From Dehalococcoidia bacterium (GTDB taxonomy: Bacteria > Chloroflexota > Dehalococcoidia > Lucifugimonadales > UBA1127): a stretch of 56,057 nucleotides of DNA. Below the pieces are notes generated by a model, which did not search any database, was not told the origin of the DNA, and saw only the letters and a program-made list of their open reading frames with translations. Below are positions 16,165 to 24,587 of this stretch, one piece after another. The position numbers and the translations under genes are program-made. The DNA is taken from positions 1,456 through 57,512 of the forward strand of contig JAPYRQ010000005.1 in NCBI GenBank assembly GCA_029936935.1. Reading direction: 5' to 3'. The stretch's first letter is position 1. Each line of letters starts with the position of its first letter.

Positions 16165-16548
16165 TGGTTCTTCACTCCGTTCAACGACGATTCAACATGG
16201 CTATTATCAGCCTTGGGGCTATAGGTTTCAATTGCATTGGATGCAGCGCATCGAATAAAGGCTCGCAGCAAGCAGGCGGTGACCCGGGGGTGTCATGAAT
16301 CTGAGCCGAAAGGTGAGGTGTATTGAGGGTATCAAAGGTACGATACGCAGGTATTCACGTTCACCCGGCGGCGTTGACAGAGCTAACTACGGCGGGGGCA
16401 GAATCGTTACGTATTGTGGACACAGGGCGACCGGGTAACACATACGTAATGACCGATGTGCCACCATGATTCTGGCGCCAAGGCTCTTTGAATGCCTTGG
16501 GAACATAGGAAAGTCACCCCGCTACTGGGATGGAGATAGGACAAGAAG
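16165..16548. other. 384-bp gene-free stretch between divergent genes
   Basis: It holds the promoters for malic enzyme (leftward) and the broken subtilase (rightward). A small hairpin CCAAGGC/GCCTTGG (16478-16500) lies about 50 nt before the subtilase start. I looked for a c-di-GMP or other known riboswitch core and did not find one I can support. Confidence 0.5.
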
Positions 16549-18157
16549 ATGACGATGTTGAATATGAAAACCACACGACTTCTCTTTATCCTTGCCGCTG
16601 TGATGCTGATGGCACTGAGTGCAACGTCAGCTTTCGGCCAGGGCAAGCCAGCTAACACGGATGTAATCGTTGGTTTCAACAGCGCACCCGGAGCGTCGGA
16701 GCGCGCCTTGCTTGATGGAGTAGGCGGCACTGTCCACGGTACGTTCAGCATCATTCCTGCAATGTCCGCAACCATCCCATCAGCGGCCATCAAATGACTT
16801 CAGTCCAACCCCAACGTGGCCTATGTTGAGGTGGACGGCTACAAAGACCTGCACCATGACTCTTCAGTGGGCGAACTCCAGTGGAGAGTGAACCGGATTG
16901 ATGCAGATGCCGCATGGGCGGGCAACACAGGTGCCGGCGTGCGCGTCGCAGACCTGGACACGGGTATCGACGCCAGCCACCCTGACCTTGCAGCCAACAT
17001 CGTAGAAGCGTGGTCCGTTGCGGGCCGCAAACCGAATGCTGCCAGGCCCCAAAGCTGGCGCTGCCGATACCAACGGCCACGGCACTGCCACGGCTGGCGT
17101 GATTGCCGCTGCCCAGAATGGCTCCGGCACGGTTGGCGTCGCTCCTGACGCTGACATCATTGCCATCCAGATTTCCAAGACTTCACGGCTCAAGACTAGC
17201 GACATCGTTGACGGAATTGAGCTTGCGGTCATACTCAACGCCCAAGTCATCAACATGAGCTTCGGCGGCGGCGAGTCTAGTGCAGAGAATGCAGCGCTTG
17301 AAGCTGCATTCTCTGCGGGCATCGTCCTGGTGGCCTCGGCTGGCAACAGCAACGGTGGCAGCGTAGGCTTCCCGGCTGCTCACCCGGACGTCATTGCCGT
17401 GTCGGCTTCAACCATCAACAATGGGTTGGCGTCGTTCAGCAGTGTAGGCTCGCAAGTGGAGTTGATTGCCCCCGGTGCCAATATTTACACGACATACAAA
17501 GATGGGACATACGTCCACATCAACGGCACATCTTTCTCATCACCAATGGTGGCTGGAGTGGCCGCGCTGGTCATCGCTTCGGGCGTGACGGACGCAGCCG
17601 CTGTACGTGGGAAGTTGAGCAGTACGGCCGAAGACCTTGGCCTATCGGCGACACAGCAGGGCAACGGGCTTGTGGACGCTGAGAACGCGGTGCTTGGCAC
17701 AACGCTCTGCAATGACCTCTCTGGCGGAACACCGCCATCCCCAACGCCTACTCCGGCCCCTAACCCCACGCCCACAGCGACGCCAGTACCGGGCGGTGGT
17801 GAGGTCTACCACTCATCTGACATCGATTCTGTAGCACCGAAGAAGGGTCCCTGGTATCGACTTGCTGCAACGATCACGGTACGGGCAGCAGACGAGAGCC
17901 TTGCACCTGAAGGCGCTACGGTCACGGGCAGGATAACTCGCGATGGCAACTCGTTCAATTACACGCAGATCGTGAACGCGAACGGCCAGGTATCGTTCGG
18001 TCTGAGGACGCAACTGGAAGGGACAGTGTACACAGTGATTGTGGACAGCGTTTCTGACGGCGGCGGAAGCTCCTTTGATGCTGGCAGGGAGTGTTCTTCC
18101 AGGACGGTGACGATAGGGGCTGGCCAGGGCTTATGCATGCCTGGCGGGTCGCACTAG
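16549..18157 (+). pseudogene. Secreted subtilisin-like serine protease, interrupted by a stop and a frameshift
   Basis: Signal peptide (about 1-27, ...LSATSAFGQ), an inhibitor-I9-like propeptide (DVIVGFNSAPGASERALL), then the S8 domain. All catalytic residues survive: Asp in VADLDTGIDASHPDL, His in DTNGHGTATAG, Ser in INGTSFSSPMVAG. A TGA at 16795-16797 interrupts the propeptide (AAIK-stop-LQSNPNVAYVEVD), and the frame shifts by one between about 17020 and 17055, just before the His motif. C-terminal: a Pro/Thr linker (PSPTPTPAPNPTPTATPVPG) and a beta-rich domain of about 110 residues. Two separate lesions argue for decay, or for poor sequence here. Confidence 0.75.
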
Positions 18158-18188
18158 ACTTCTCGTAACCGCACAGTAGATAAATCAG

Positions 18189-18222
18189 GGAAGGGCTCCA
18201 TAGCGGGGCCCTTTCTCTTTTG
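18189..18222 (+). terminator. Terminator after the subtilase
   Basis: AAGGGCTCC-ATAG-CGGGGCCCTT forms an imperfect stem (AAGGGC/GCCCTT core), followed by TTCTCTTTT. It lies about 32 nt past the subtilase stop. Confidence 0.65.
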
Positions 18223-18369
18223 GCGCAGGGCACGTAGTAGAATGAAACGACCTACCACGACAGGGGCACAACGAGTCTATCGGCTTGCTGCGTCCGTAGT
18301 AGAGATTGCGCGGCATTGTTTAAGGCAAAGGCTGCATCTAGGATTGTGAACCTGGTTAATGAGGGAAGC

Positions 18370-18990
18370 ATGTTGGCTACACGGAAACGTACGGTTCTCG
18401 GTATTGTGGTGTTGTTGGTTGGGATTCTGGCGGCGGCATGCTCAAGCGGGTCTGATACAACGTCAGCGTCAGCGGCCTTGTCGGCCCCACCTGCATCAAG
18501 CGATTCAACCACCGCTGCTGCTCCTGCACCGGACGGCCCGTTGGCCAAGGACTTTACCTTGCCACTCTACAACGGAGCGGAGTTCCTTGACGGTGCCAAC
18601 GAGGTCACCCTGTCTGGACTCGAGGGAAGACCTATCATCGTGAACTTCTGGGCACCCCTCTGCCCACCCTGTCGCGCTGAGATGCCCGACTTCCAGGAAC
18701 TCTGGGAGGAGCTGCAGACCATTGGCAGCGATGCGATTGTGTTAGGCGTGGATGTCGGCCCGGTCACCGGCCTCGGTGACCGGGAGCAAGCCATCGAATT
18801 CCTGGATACCATCGACCTCACGTACCCAACTGGCCTGGCTACAAGCGCTGACATCGTTCGGGACTACAAAGTGTTGGGCATGCCCACAACGGTCTGGATC
18901 CATCGGAACGGCACCGTCATGCGGACATGGACCGGGGCCATCACCGGCGATAAGCTCCGTGAGGTCACCCAGGAACTCATCAACCAGTAA
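18370..18990 (+). CDS. TlpA-like thioredoxin-fold lipoprotein
   Basis: 206 residues. A lipoprotein signal with lipobox LAAAC is followed by an Ala/Ser/Thr linker, then an AhpC/TSA-Redoxin thioredoxin domain with active site WAPLCPPCRAEMP (CPPC within LCPPCR) and the cis-Pro loop GMPTTVWI. It is thus a membrane-anchored, outward-facing thiol-disulfide oxidoreductase for cytochrome c or sulfur-protein maturation, or redox protection. GAGGGAAGC precedes the ATG at 18370; upstream in-frame codons lack a site. Substrate unknown. The palindrome GGGTTTCGAAACCC follows the stop. Confidence 0.85.
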   Translation: MLATRKRTVLGIVVLLVGILAAACSSGSDTTSASAALSAPPASSDSTTAAAPAPDGPLAKDFTLPLYNGAEFLDGANEVTLSGLEGRPIIVNFWAPLCPPCRAEMPDFQELWEELQTIGSDAIVLGVDVGPVTGLGDREQAIEFLDTIDLTYPTGLATSADIVRDYKVLGMPTTVWIHRNGTVMRTWTGAITGDKLREVTQELINQ

Positions 18991-19050
18991 GGGTTTCGAA
19001 ACCCCTCGAAAACCCCTGAATTTGTGACGATTTGTGCACCTCTACGCTGT

Positions 19051-19056
19051 TATAAT
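19051..19056 (+). promoter_or_regulatory. -10 box (TGT-TATAAT) upstream of the zinc-ribbon gene
   Basis: Consensus TATAAT at 19051-19056 preceded by TGT (extended -10). No strong -35 at 16-18 bp. It would start a transcript about 65 nt before the zinc-ribbon ATG and probably drives that gene and DUF503. Confidence 0.6.
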
Positions 19057-19129
19057 CCTGCGCAATTACCCTAGACTGGCCCTACACCCTCTACAGCAGG
19101 CAAGCGGGAAGGTCTCAGTGGAGGTGCTT

Positions 19130-19420
19130 ATGGCGTTTGAAGACAGGGCTCTGGAGTGTCGAGGTTGCGGCGCGGAGTTTGTGTTCTCCAGTGGTGAGCA
19201 GGAGTTCTTCCAGGAGCGGGGTCTGGTCAACGACCCTGTGCGATGCCCCTCATGCCGTGCCACTCGACGTAGGACGAAGGCCGGTGTCGGCGAATACGCG
19301 CAGCAGATGTACGCTGCAGTGTGCACCGAGTGCGGTGACAACACCGAACTCCCCTTTGAGCCGAAACCGGGTGCTCAGGTCTACTGCAAGGACTGCTTTG
19401 CCGTCGCTCAAACCAAGTAG
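19130..19420 (+). CDS. Small double zinc-ribbon protein
   Basis: 96 residues with four CxxC pairs: ECRGCG and RCPSCR form the first ribbon (a 'probable zinc-ribbon' of the zf-trcl type), CTECGD and YCKDCF the second (CxxC-CxxC-SSSS-like). Such proteins are common small cytoplasmic proteins in Chloroflexota and Actinobacteria; their role is unknown, possibly nucleic-acid or protein binding. GGAGG lies 7 nt before ATG. DUF503 follows 24 nt later in the same direction. Confidence 0.85.
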   Translation: MAFEDRALECRGCGAEFVFSSGEQEFFQERGLVNDPVRCPSCRATRRRTKAGVGEYAQQMYAAVCTECGDNTELPFEPKPGAQVYCKDCFAVAQTK

Positions 19421-19444
19421 CCGCTACAGGGCTCCGGGCGTTCG

Positions 19445-19750
19445 ATGAACGTCGCAGTCTGCGTGGTCACGCTCTCCCTCATCGATACGCACTCGCTTAA
19501 AGAGAAGTGTGGCGTCATCCAGTCCTTAATGACTCGACTGCGCGCTCGATACAACGTGTCACTCGCAGAAGTAGAGGCCCAGGACGACTTTCAGCAGGCG
19601 GTCCTTGGGCTTTCGTGCATCAACACCGCCGCATCCCACGCCCAGGAGACGGTTGATAGCGCTGTCAGGTTCATTGAGAGCGAGATTGTCGGTCGTGCCG
19701 AGGTTGTGGACGTGCAGACGGAAGTGCTTGGCGGGTTTGACGAACTTTAA
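19445..19750 (+). CDS. DUF503 (YlxP-like) protein
   Basis: 101 residues, typical DUF503 length. The start NVAVCVVTLSLIDTHSLKEK matches the family's 'LpgshSLKeKR' region, followed by RLRARYNVSLAEVEAQD and a C-terminal beta strand with VDVQTEVLG. The ferredoxin-like fold suggests RNA or ribosome association; in Firmicutes the gene lies in the nusA-infB operon, but not here. The stop codon abuts the TatD stop on the opposite strand (19750/19751) with no spacer. Confidence 0.85.
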   Translation: MNVAVCVVTLSLIDTHSLKEKCGVIQSLMTRLRARYNVSLAEVEAQDDFQQAVLGLSCINTAASHAQETVDSAVRFIESEIVGRAEVVDVQTEVLGGFDEL

Positions 19751-20593
19751 TCAGGGCTTCTGGAAATCGTGTAGCAGCACACCATCCAGCACGTCTGAAC
19801 GACCAGGCGCTCCGGCTCGGGTACACATGGTGATGAAGTTGGCCGTGGTGACCTCTTCCACTTCCTGTACGGTGATACCCTTCAACTCCGCTAGCTTCTC
19901 AGCCACGTACCGCACGTCCTTGGGCTCCGTCCAGTTCTCTCGCTTGCCCTTGAATGGTTGCGGATACGTGTCCGTCTCCAACACGATGTTCTCCATTGGC
20001 AGCGATGCGGCTATCTCCTGAAGCGCCGGCTGCCTGAGGAGGGGCTTGGCCAGGGAGATGTACATGCCAAGCTCCATGCAGACCTTGGCGTCTCTGGCGT
20101 CGCCCTGGAAGTAATGCATTGCTCCGCCAACTTGCCAGCCCTGTTCCTGTCGCAGCACTTTGAGTACCTCGTTGTGCAGCTCCGGTTGGCCAGGAATCTC
20201 ACGGGAGTGGAAAATCACAGGCAGGTGCAACTCAACGGCAAGGCGTATCTGCTCTCGGAATGCCTGGTACTGCACCGCAAGGTCAGGCGCACCTTTATCG
20301 AAATCGAGGCCGGTCTCGCTGATCGCTACCACGCGTGGAGTGGAGGTTGCTGCATCCCGAAGCTGCCCGTACATGGCATCGTCGATGGGATCCGTGATAT
20401 CCATGGGGTGGATGCCAACCCCTGCCAACAGGATTGGATGGGTCTTGGACAGAGCTACGCAGGCCTCGGACGACGCCAGGGTGGTACCCGCCAGCACGAT
20501 TGCACTCACACCTGCCGCCTGGGCGCGACTCAACACGCCGTCCAACTCACCGTCCGGGAAGTCGTCCAGGTGACAATGGGAATCTACCAGCAT
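19751..20593 (-). CDS. TatD-family metal-dependent hydrolase
   Basis: 280 residues, TIM-barrel amidohydrolase-type. Metal ligands: HxH in DSHCHLDD, E in AISETGLDF, H in IFHSRE, H in MHYFQGD, and D in LETDTYPQP. The ATG at 20593 follows GGAG; a TTG 12 nt upstream overlaps that site and is unlikely. TatD proteins are Mg-dependent DNases (3'-5' exonuclease, DNA repair or quality control); some act on D-aminoacyl-tRNA. The sequence does not decide between these. Confidence 0.88.
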   Translation of the reverse strand: MLVDSHCHLDDFPDGELDGVLSRAQAAGVSAIVLAGTTLASSEACVALSKTHPILLAGVGIHPMDITDPIDDAMYGQLRDAATSTPRVVAISETGLDFDKGAPDLAVQYQAFREQIRLAVELHLPVIFHSREIPGQPELHNEVLKVLRQEQGWQVGGAMHYFQGDARDAKVCMELGMYISLAKPLLRQPALQEIAASLPMENIVLETDTYPQPFKGKRENWTEPKDVRYVAEKLAELKGITVQEVEEVTTANFITMCTRAGAPGRSDVLDGVLLHDFQKP

Positions 20594-20696
20594 TGCTGAC
20601 TCCAATGTATTCTTACCCGCCTAGTCTATTCTATATCCGGTGCTTGGGGTACGCTTAGGCGGTAGTTATACAGACGTACTTCAGGAGACCGAATCT

Positions 20697-22352
20697 TTGA
20701 TTGACAAGACCCTGCTCCTCCTCATCGCGATAAGCGCTTTGGCAATTGCCTGCGGCTCGCCCGAGCCAGAGCCGGTGGTTCTGCCGACCCCAACGTCGGT
20801 GCCCCTTGCCTCATCAACATCGATACCGCTTCCTACCATGCTGCCGCCAGCGCCAATCGCTACGGCTGACCCCAAAGCGCGTCGAGGCGGGGTGCTGAAC
20901 ATCGCAGCACGCACCGTGGTGGACGACCTGGACGTGCATCGAGAGTTCTCACCGACCTTGGCCGCTTTCGGCCCTGGCATTGTGTACAGTCGGCTGTTGC
21001 GATTCACCACCGGCCCCGACGTTCAGACTCCGAGCCTGGCGGTTGAATGCGACCTGTGCGAATCGTGGAAATGGGAGAGTGCAACGAAACTCCGCGTCAC
21101 GCTGCGAGAGGATGTACGGTGGCAGACCATTGCGCCGGTGAACGGGCGTGACGTGACTCCGGCCGATGTGGTTGCGAGCTTTGAGCGGCAGCGTACGCCG
21201 GGCTGGCCTAACGCCGCCTTGCTGCAGAACATCGAGTCGATGGGCGTTGAGGGCGATGACGTGGTGTTCACGTTGAAATCGCCGGACGCCGATTTCCTCC
21301 TGGCCCTGGCCGACGGGCATTCCAAGGTGCTTCCTGCGGAGCTTGCAGCACAGGATGACCTGAGTGATGGGCCGTTCATCGGCAGCGGGCCGTGGATCAT
21401 CGACGCGATATCGCCGGGGACACGGTACGCGTTCTCTGCCAACCCCAACTATTACGAGCGTGGTTTCCCCTATTTGGATGGCTTGAGCGTCTTTGTCCTT
21501 CCGGACGAGGCTACGCGTCGAGCCGCCTTCCTGACGAAGACCCTGGACGTTGATGAAGTGAAGCCGGATGAATGGTCGGCTTTTCAGTCACGCAATCCAG
21601 AGGCGGGAACGGCCCGATACTCGCCACCTGGCGCTGGTATAGAGCTTGGTTTGAACGTGAAATCGTCTGAAATGCAAGACATCGATGTGCGGCGAGCGCT
21701 TTTCATGGCTCTTGATCCATGGTCGTTGAACCAGGAGGTCTGGAGCGGTCTTGCAACCGTATCCGGCGGCATCCCGGCAATCGACCCAAGTTGGCTGTTG
21801 AGTGAGGCCACGTTGCGAGAGCACTTGGCTGACCCCATCCGGGCGCGTCAGCTACTTCAAGGCGCCACGCCGACCCTGGAACTGCTTGTCGCCGACTTTG
21901 GGGACAACTACCTTCGTTACGGAGAAGGCGTGCGTGACCAGCTTGAGGCCGTGGGGATTGCTGTCACGCTGCGGACGCTGAATCCCACCATCTACAACGC
22001 CCAGGTCTGGCGCGACGGGCAGTTCCAGGCGTATCTAGGCCCAACACCCCCGGTGAACGTCCCCAATAGATATCTATTCGGGCTTGTGCATAGTGCCGGG
22101 CGATGGAGCAAGAGTGGCTACGGCAACCCGACATTGGACGGCCTGATAACAACGCAGGAGGCCGAGTTGGACGGAGCACCGCGCCGCTCCATGGCCAAAG
22201 AGGTATCGGAGAGTCTTTTGGTGGACGGTGTGCGGTTCATGCCTGCTGCCCAGGTTCAGGCGTGGGGTTGGTGGCCAAGGGTCAAGAACCTGCACGTGAA
22301 CTTTGCCAACTATGAATACATCTTCTGGTCGAGGGTCTGGATAGAGGGGTAG
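20697..22352 (+). CDS. ABC transporter solute-binding lipoprotein, family 5
   Basis: About 551 residues. TTG start chosen: AGGAGA lies 8 nt upstream and the product opens with a lipoprotein signal, KTLLLLIAISALAIACGS (lipobox AIAC). Pro/Thr linker, then RRGGVLNIAARTVVDDLDVH, LRVTLREDVRWQ, VFTLKSPDADFL and NPNYYERGFPYLDGL, all marks of peptide/nickel/opine-type binding proteins. It tethers outside the membrane and hands ligand to an ABC permease, but no permease or ATPase genes are near, so it is an orphan. TATACA at 20667 is a possible -10 box. Confidence 0.88.
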   Translation: MIDKTLLLLIAISALAIACGSPEPEPVVLPTPTSVPLASSTSIPLPTMLPPAPIATADPKARRGGVLNIAARTVVDDLDVHREFSPTLAAFGPGIVYSRLLRFTTGPDVQTPSLAVECDLCESWKWESATKLRVTLREDVRWQTIAPVNGRDVTPADVVASFERQRTPGWPNAALLQNIESMGVEGDDVVFTLKSPDADFLLALADGHSKVLPAELAAQDDLSDGPFIGSGPWIIDAISPGTRYAFSANPNYYERGFPYLDGLSVFVLPDEATRRAAFLTKTLDVDEVKPDEWSAFQSRNPEAGTARYSPPGAGIELGLNVKSSEMQDIDVRRALFMALDPWSLNQEVWSGLATVSGGIPAIDPSWLLSEATLREHLADPIRARQLLQGATPTLELLVADFGDNYLRYGEGVRDQLEAVGIAVTLRTLNPTIYNAQVWRDGQFQAYLGPTPPVNVPNRYLFGLVHSAGRWSKSGYGNPTLDGLITTQEAELDGAPRRSMAKEVSESLLVDGVRFMPAAQVQAWGWWPRVKNLHVNFANYEYIFWSRVWIEG

Positions 22353-22364
22353 CCCCGGGGTCTG

Positions 22365-22850
22365 CTAGTAGTCTTTGAGCGATTGATCCAGCGCAACCCA
22401 TGCCAACAACGCGCACTTCACCCGGATGGGATAGCGGCGCACACTGACCAGGCTTGCTAGGTCGCCAAGCTGGGCCGTCTCATCGGCACTGAGCACCTCA
22501 CCCTGCATCATCCGTTGGAACGTGGCAGACAATGTCTTTGCGTCCGCGGGAGTCAGGTGATGTATCGCCTCAGACAGCATGGAGAGCGAGGCCTGGCAGA
22601 TGGAGCAGCCAACCCCGTGGATACCCACTTCTTCCAAGGCGCCATCGCCGATACGAGCCTGGATGGTTGTTTCATCGCCGCAGAATGGGTTGACCTCTGT
22701 GGCTTGGATGTCTGGATTGTCCAGAGACCTGTTGTTACGCGGAGTGCGGTAGTGATCAAGAATCAGCTTCTGTTGGTCTTCACCAATAGCGCCCCAGCCC
22801 ATAGAGGGTGTTTTCCCGGGAGCAGACGTGTCTTCAGGGGTTTCGCTCAT
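22365..22850 (-). CDS. sufU: SufU-type iron-sulfur cluster scaffold/transfer protein
   Basis: 161 residues, IscU/NifU_N fold. Three conserved cysteines: NPFCGD, GVGCSICQAS and VKCALLAW; the Asp after the first Cys is present. The 18-20-residue insertion relative to IscU and the GCSIC motif are typical of SufU, which takes sulfur from SufS. N-terminal about 20 residues are disordered (TSAPGKTPS). No sufS/B/C/D is adjacent. The stop lies 12 nt from the converging lipoprotein gene. AGG lies upstream of ATG, with an AT-rich region behind it. Confidence 0.88.
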   Translation of the reverse strand: MSETPEDTSAPGKTPSMGWGAIGEDQQKLILDHYRTPRNNRSLDNPDIQATEVNPFCGDETTIQARIGDGALEEVGIHGVGCSICQASLSMLSEAIHHLTPADAKTLSATFQRMMQGEVLSADETAQLGDLASLVSVRRYPIRVKCALLAWVALDQSLKDY

Positions 22851-22962
22851 ACTTAAACCTGTTGTAATTATTGTAATATTTGAACGCTGACACCAGGGGA
22901 CACTCCCAAGAATGCCCCCTGCAAACTTTTGTTCATCACTATTCTACACGAGGTGGAGTTAG

Positions 22963-23100
22963 CTAGCCGCCTAGTTCGTTATTGTTGGCTTGCTGCAACC
23001 CTGCCGCTTCACTGGCCCTGATGGCCAGTGTCCGATTCTTCACACCCAATTTCTGGTAGAGGTTCCTCAGATGATAGTTCACCGCGTTCTCAATCACCAC
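22963..23100 (-). pseudogene. C-terminal remnant of a LuxR-type HTH regulator
   Basis: The last 46 codons before TAG (22963-22965) read ENAVNYHLRNLYQKLGVKNRT followed by LAIRASEAAG; the recognition helix pattern 'v..HlrniY.KLgv.nRt.A' is that of LuxR/NarL HTH domains. Nothing LuxR-like is seen upstream of 23100, where AT-rich sequence begins (TAATTATTGTTG). No start codon or ribosome site serves it. This is a leftover of a deleted regulator. Confidence 0.75.
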
Positions 23101-23222
23101 TAATTATTGTTGCGTCCCACTAATTTTAGTAGGCTTTGGCTAATTCAGATAGGAATAGGCCAAATTGGTGGGTGGGGGGCAGTAAGCGAGTATCAATAAA
23201 ATGGGGAGGACGTGGTTGTGGG

Positions 23223-24524
23223 CTAAAGAGCCGGGTCTTCTGGCCAGTCCAGCATCTGGACTTCAGCCGTTGCTCCGGCATGCAACTCGGGGAGGTCCTC
23301 CGGGCAGATTGCGAGTCCGTTGGCTCTGGACATGGATGTGAGGATGTTGCTGCCCTGCGGCCCTGTCAGGGATGCGTAGTAGCCGCCGTCTTCTTTGGTG
23401 ACGATCACTCGGGCGTAGACGCGGCGACCATCGAAGTTGGGGATGGCATCGCGCAGGACGGCTTGGACCGTTGGTTTGACGAAGTTTGTGCGACCAAGCA
23501 TCTTCAGGATGGCCGGTCGACAGAACTGCTCGAAGGCCACAAGCGCACTCACCGGGTTGCCCGGTAGGCCGATATGGGGCACGTGTCTACCGTCAGGGGC
23601 GTTGAGCGTGCCGAAGGCCAGAGGGCGGGCAGGTCGCATACGCACCGACCAGAAAGCAATCTCCCCTCGCTGCATAAGGACGTCTTTGACGAAGTCGTAA
23701 TCGCCCTTGGACACCCCTGCTGAGGTGATGAGCAGGTCGGCTGATAGGCCCTCTTCCAGTTTGTGGGTGGTGTCCTCCAGGTTATCGCGGGCGATGCCAA
23801 GGATCTTGGGGATGCCACCGTATCGCTGTATCGCTGCGGCTACGCCAAAACTGTTGGAATCGTAGATTTTGCCGCCACCGGGGGCATCGCCGGGCAGCAG
23901 CAGCTCATCGCCTGTGGACAACACCGCCACGATTGGTCTACGCAGCACGCGAGCGCGGTCTCGACCCACGGAGGCCAGCACACCGATCTCGGCTGATCGC
24001 AGAGTGGCGCCGCTGTGGAGGACGGTATCGCCCTTACGAAGATCCTCGCCAGCAGGGCGCAGGTTTGTGCCGCTCGACACTTCCTGCATGATGGCGATGC
24101 GCTCCAGGCTTGTGCCTGATGCTTTGCGCTGAACCTCGTCCGTGTCCTCAAAGGGGACTACGGCGTCCGCCCCGGGGGGTATGGGCGCGCCGGTCATGAT
24201 ACGTATGGCTGAGCTGGGCTGCAGGTCACGATCAGCCATTGCCCCGGCGGCGATGTAGCCGATGACCGGAAGCTCTACCGGGTTGGTTGTTGTTGCACCG
24301 ATGGTATCGGCGAAACGCACAGCGAATCCGTCCATTGCAGAGTTGTCCATAGGCGGTAGGTCGAGGGGCGAGGTAACGTCCTCAGCCAGCGTCTGGCCAA
24401 GGGCTTCCAGCAGGGGTTGTTCTACGGCACCCAGCGGCGACACGTAGCCAAGGATGCGCTCCAACGCCGCCTCGACGCTGAGCATGTCCTCACGATGACT
24501 GCTGTGGTGGTGATGTTCTGCCAT
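23223..24524 (-). CDS. moeA: Molybdopterin molybdotransferase
   Basis: 433 residues. Opens MAEHHHHSSHREDMLSVEAALER (in parts), an His-rich start before the usual MoeA 'ls.eeAl..il'. MoeA domains: DLPPMDNSAMDGFAVRF; RIMTGAPIPPGADAVVPFED; the MoCF-binding core GGGKIYDSNSFGVAAA, SAGVSKGDYDFVKD and GLPGNPVSALVAFEQF; C-terminal beta-barrel. Inserts molybdate into adenylylated molybdopterin. The ATG at 24524 is preceded by TACACT at exactly 6 nt, suggesting a leaderless mRNA. It sits apart from other moa/mog genes, downstream of pheST. Confidence 0.92.
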   Translation of the reverse strand: MAEHHHHSSHREDMLSVEAALERILGYVSPLGAVEQPLLEALGQTLAEDVTSPLDLPPMDNSAMDGFAVRFADTIGATTTNPVELPVIGYIAAGAMADRDLQPSSAIRIMTGAPIPPGADAVVPFEDTDEVQRKASGTSLERIAIMQEVSSGTNLRPAGEDLRKGDTVLHSGATLRSAEIGVLASVGRDRARVLRRPIVAVLSTGDELLLPGDAPGGGKIYDSNSFGVAAAIQRYGGIPKILGIARDNLEDTTHKLEEGLSADLLITSAGVSKGDYDFVKDVLMQRGEIAFWSVRMRPARPLAFGTLNAPDGRHVPHIGLPGNPVSALVAFEQFCRPAILKMLGRTNFVKPTVQAVLRDAIPNFDGRRVYARVIVTKEDGGYYASLTGPQGSNILTSMSRANGLAICPEDLPELHAGATAEVQMLDWPEDPAL

Positions 24525-24530
24525 GACGCT

Positions 24531-24536
24531 AGTGTA
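24531..24536 (-). promoter_or_regulatory. Candidate -10 box of a leaderless moeA transcript
   Basis: TACACT on the minus strand, then six bases (AGCGTC), then ATG. No Shine-Dalgarno fits in the gap. It has the same spacing as the boxes before mutL, the SCO1664 gene and the 48-aa membrane protein, but lacks the TGN extension those have. Confidence 0.45.
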
Positions 24537-24587
24537 CTGCTCCTGTAGATTGGGGGCATATAGGTGCAGGATTCGTCCTGCCAAGGC

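Noticed and set aside
16400-16548. c-di-GMP-type riboswitch before the subtilase
   Set aside because: A CCGCTAC stretch looked suggestive, but the conserved core (GCAAA...GAAA...CGCAAAGC) is missing on both strands.
16795-16797. In-frame TGA in the subtilase as a second selenocysteine codon
   Set aside because: The position is a propeptide loop where the family has no conserved Cys, no hairpin follows, and a separate frameshift lies downstream.
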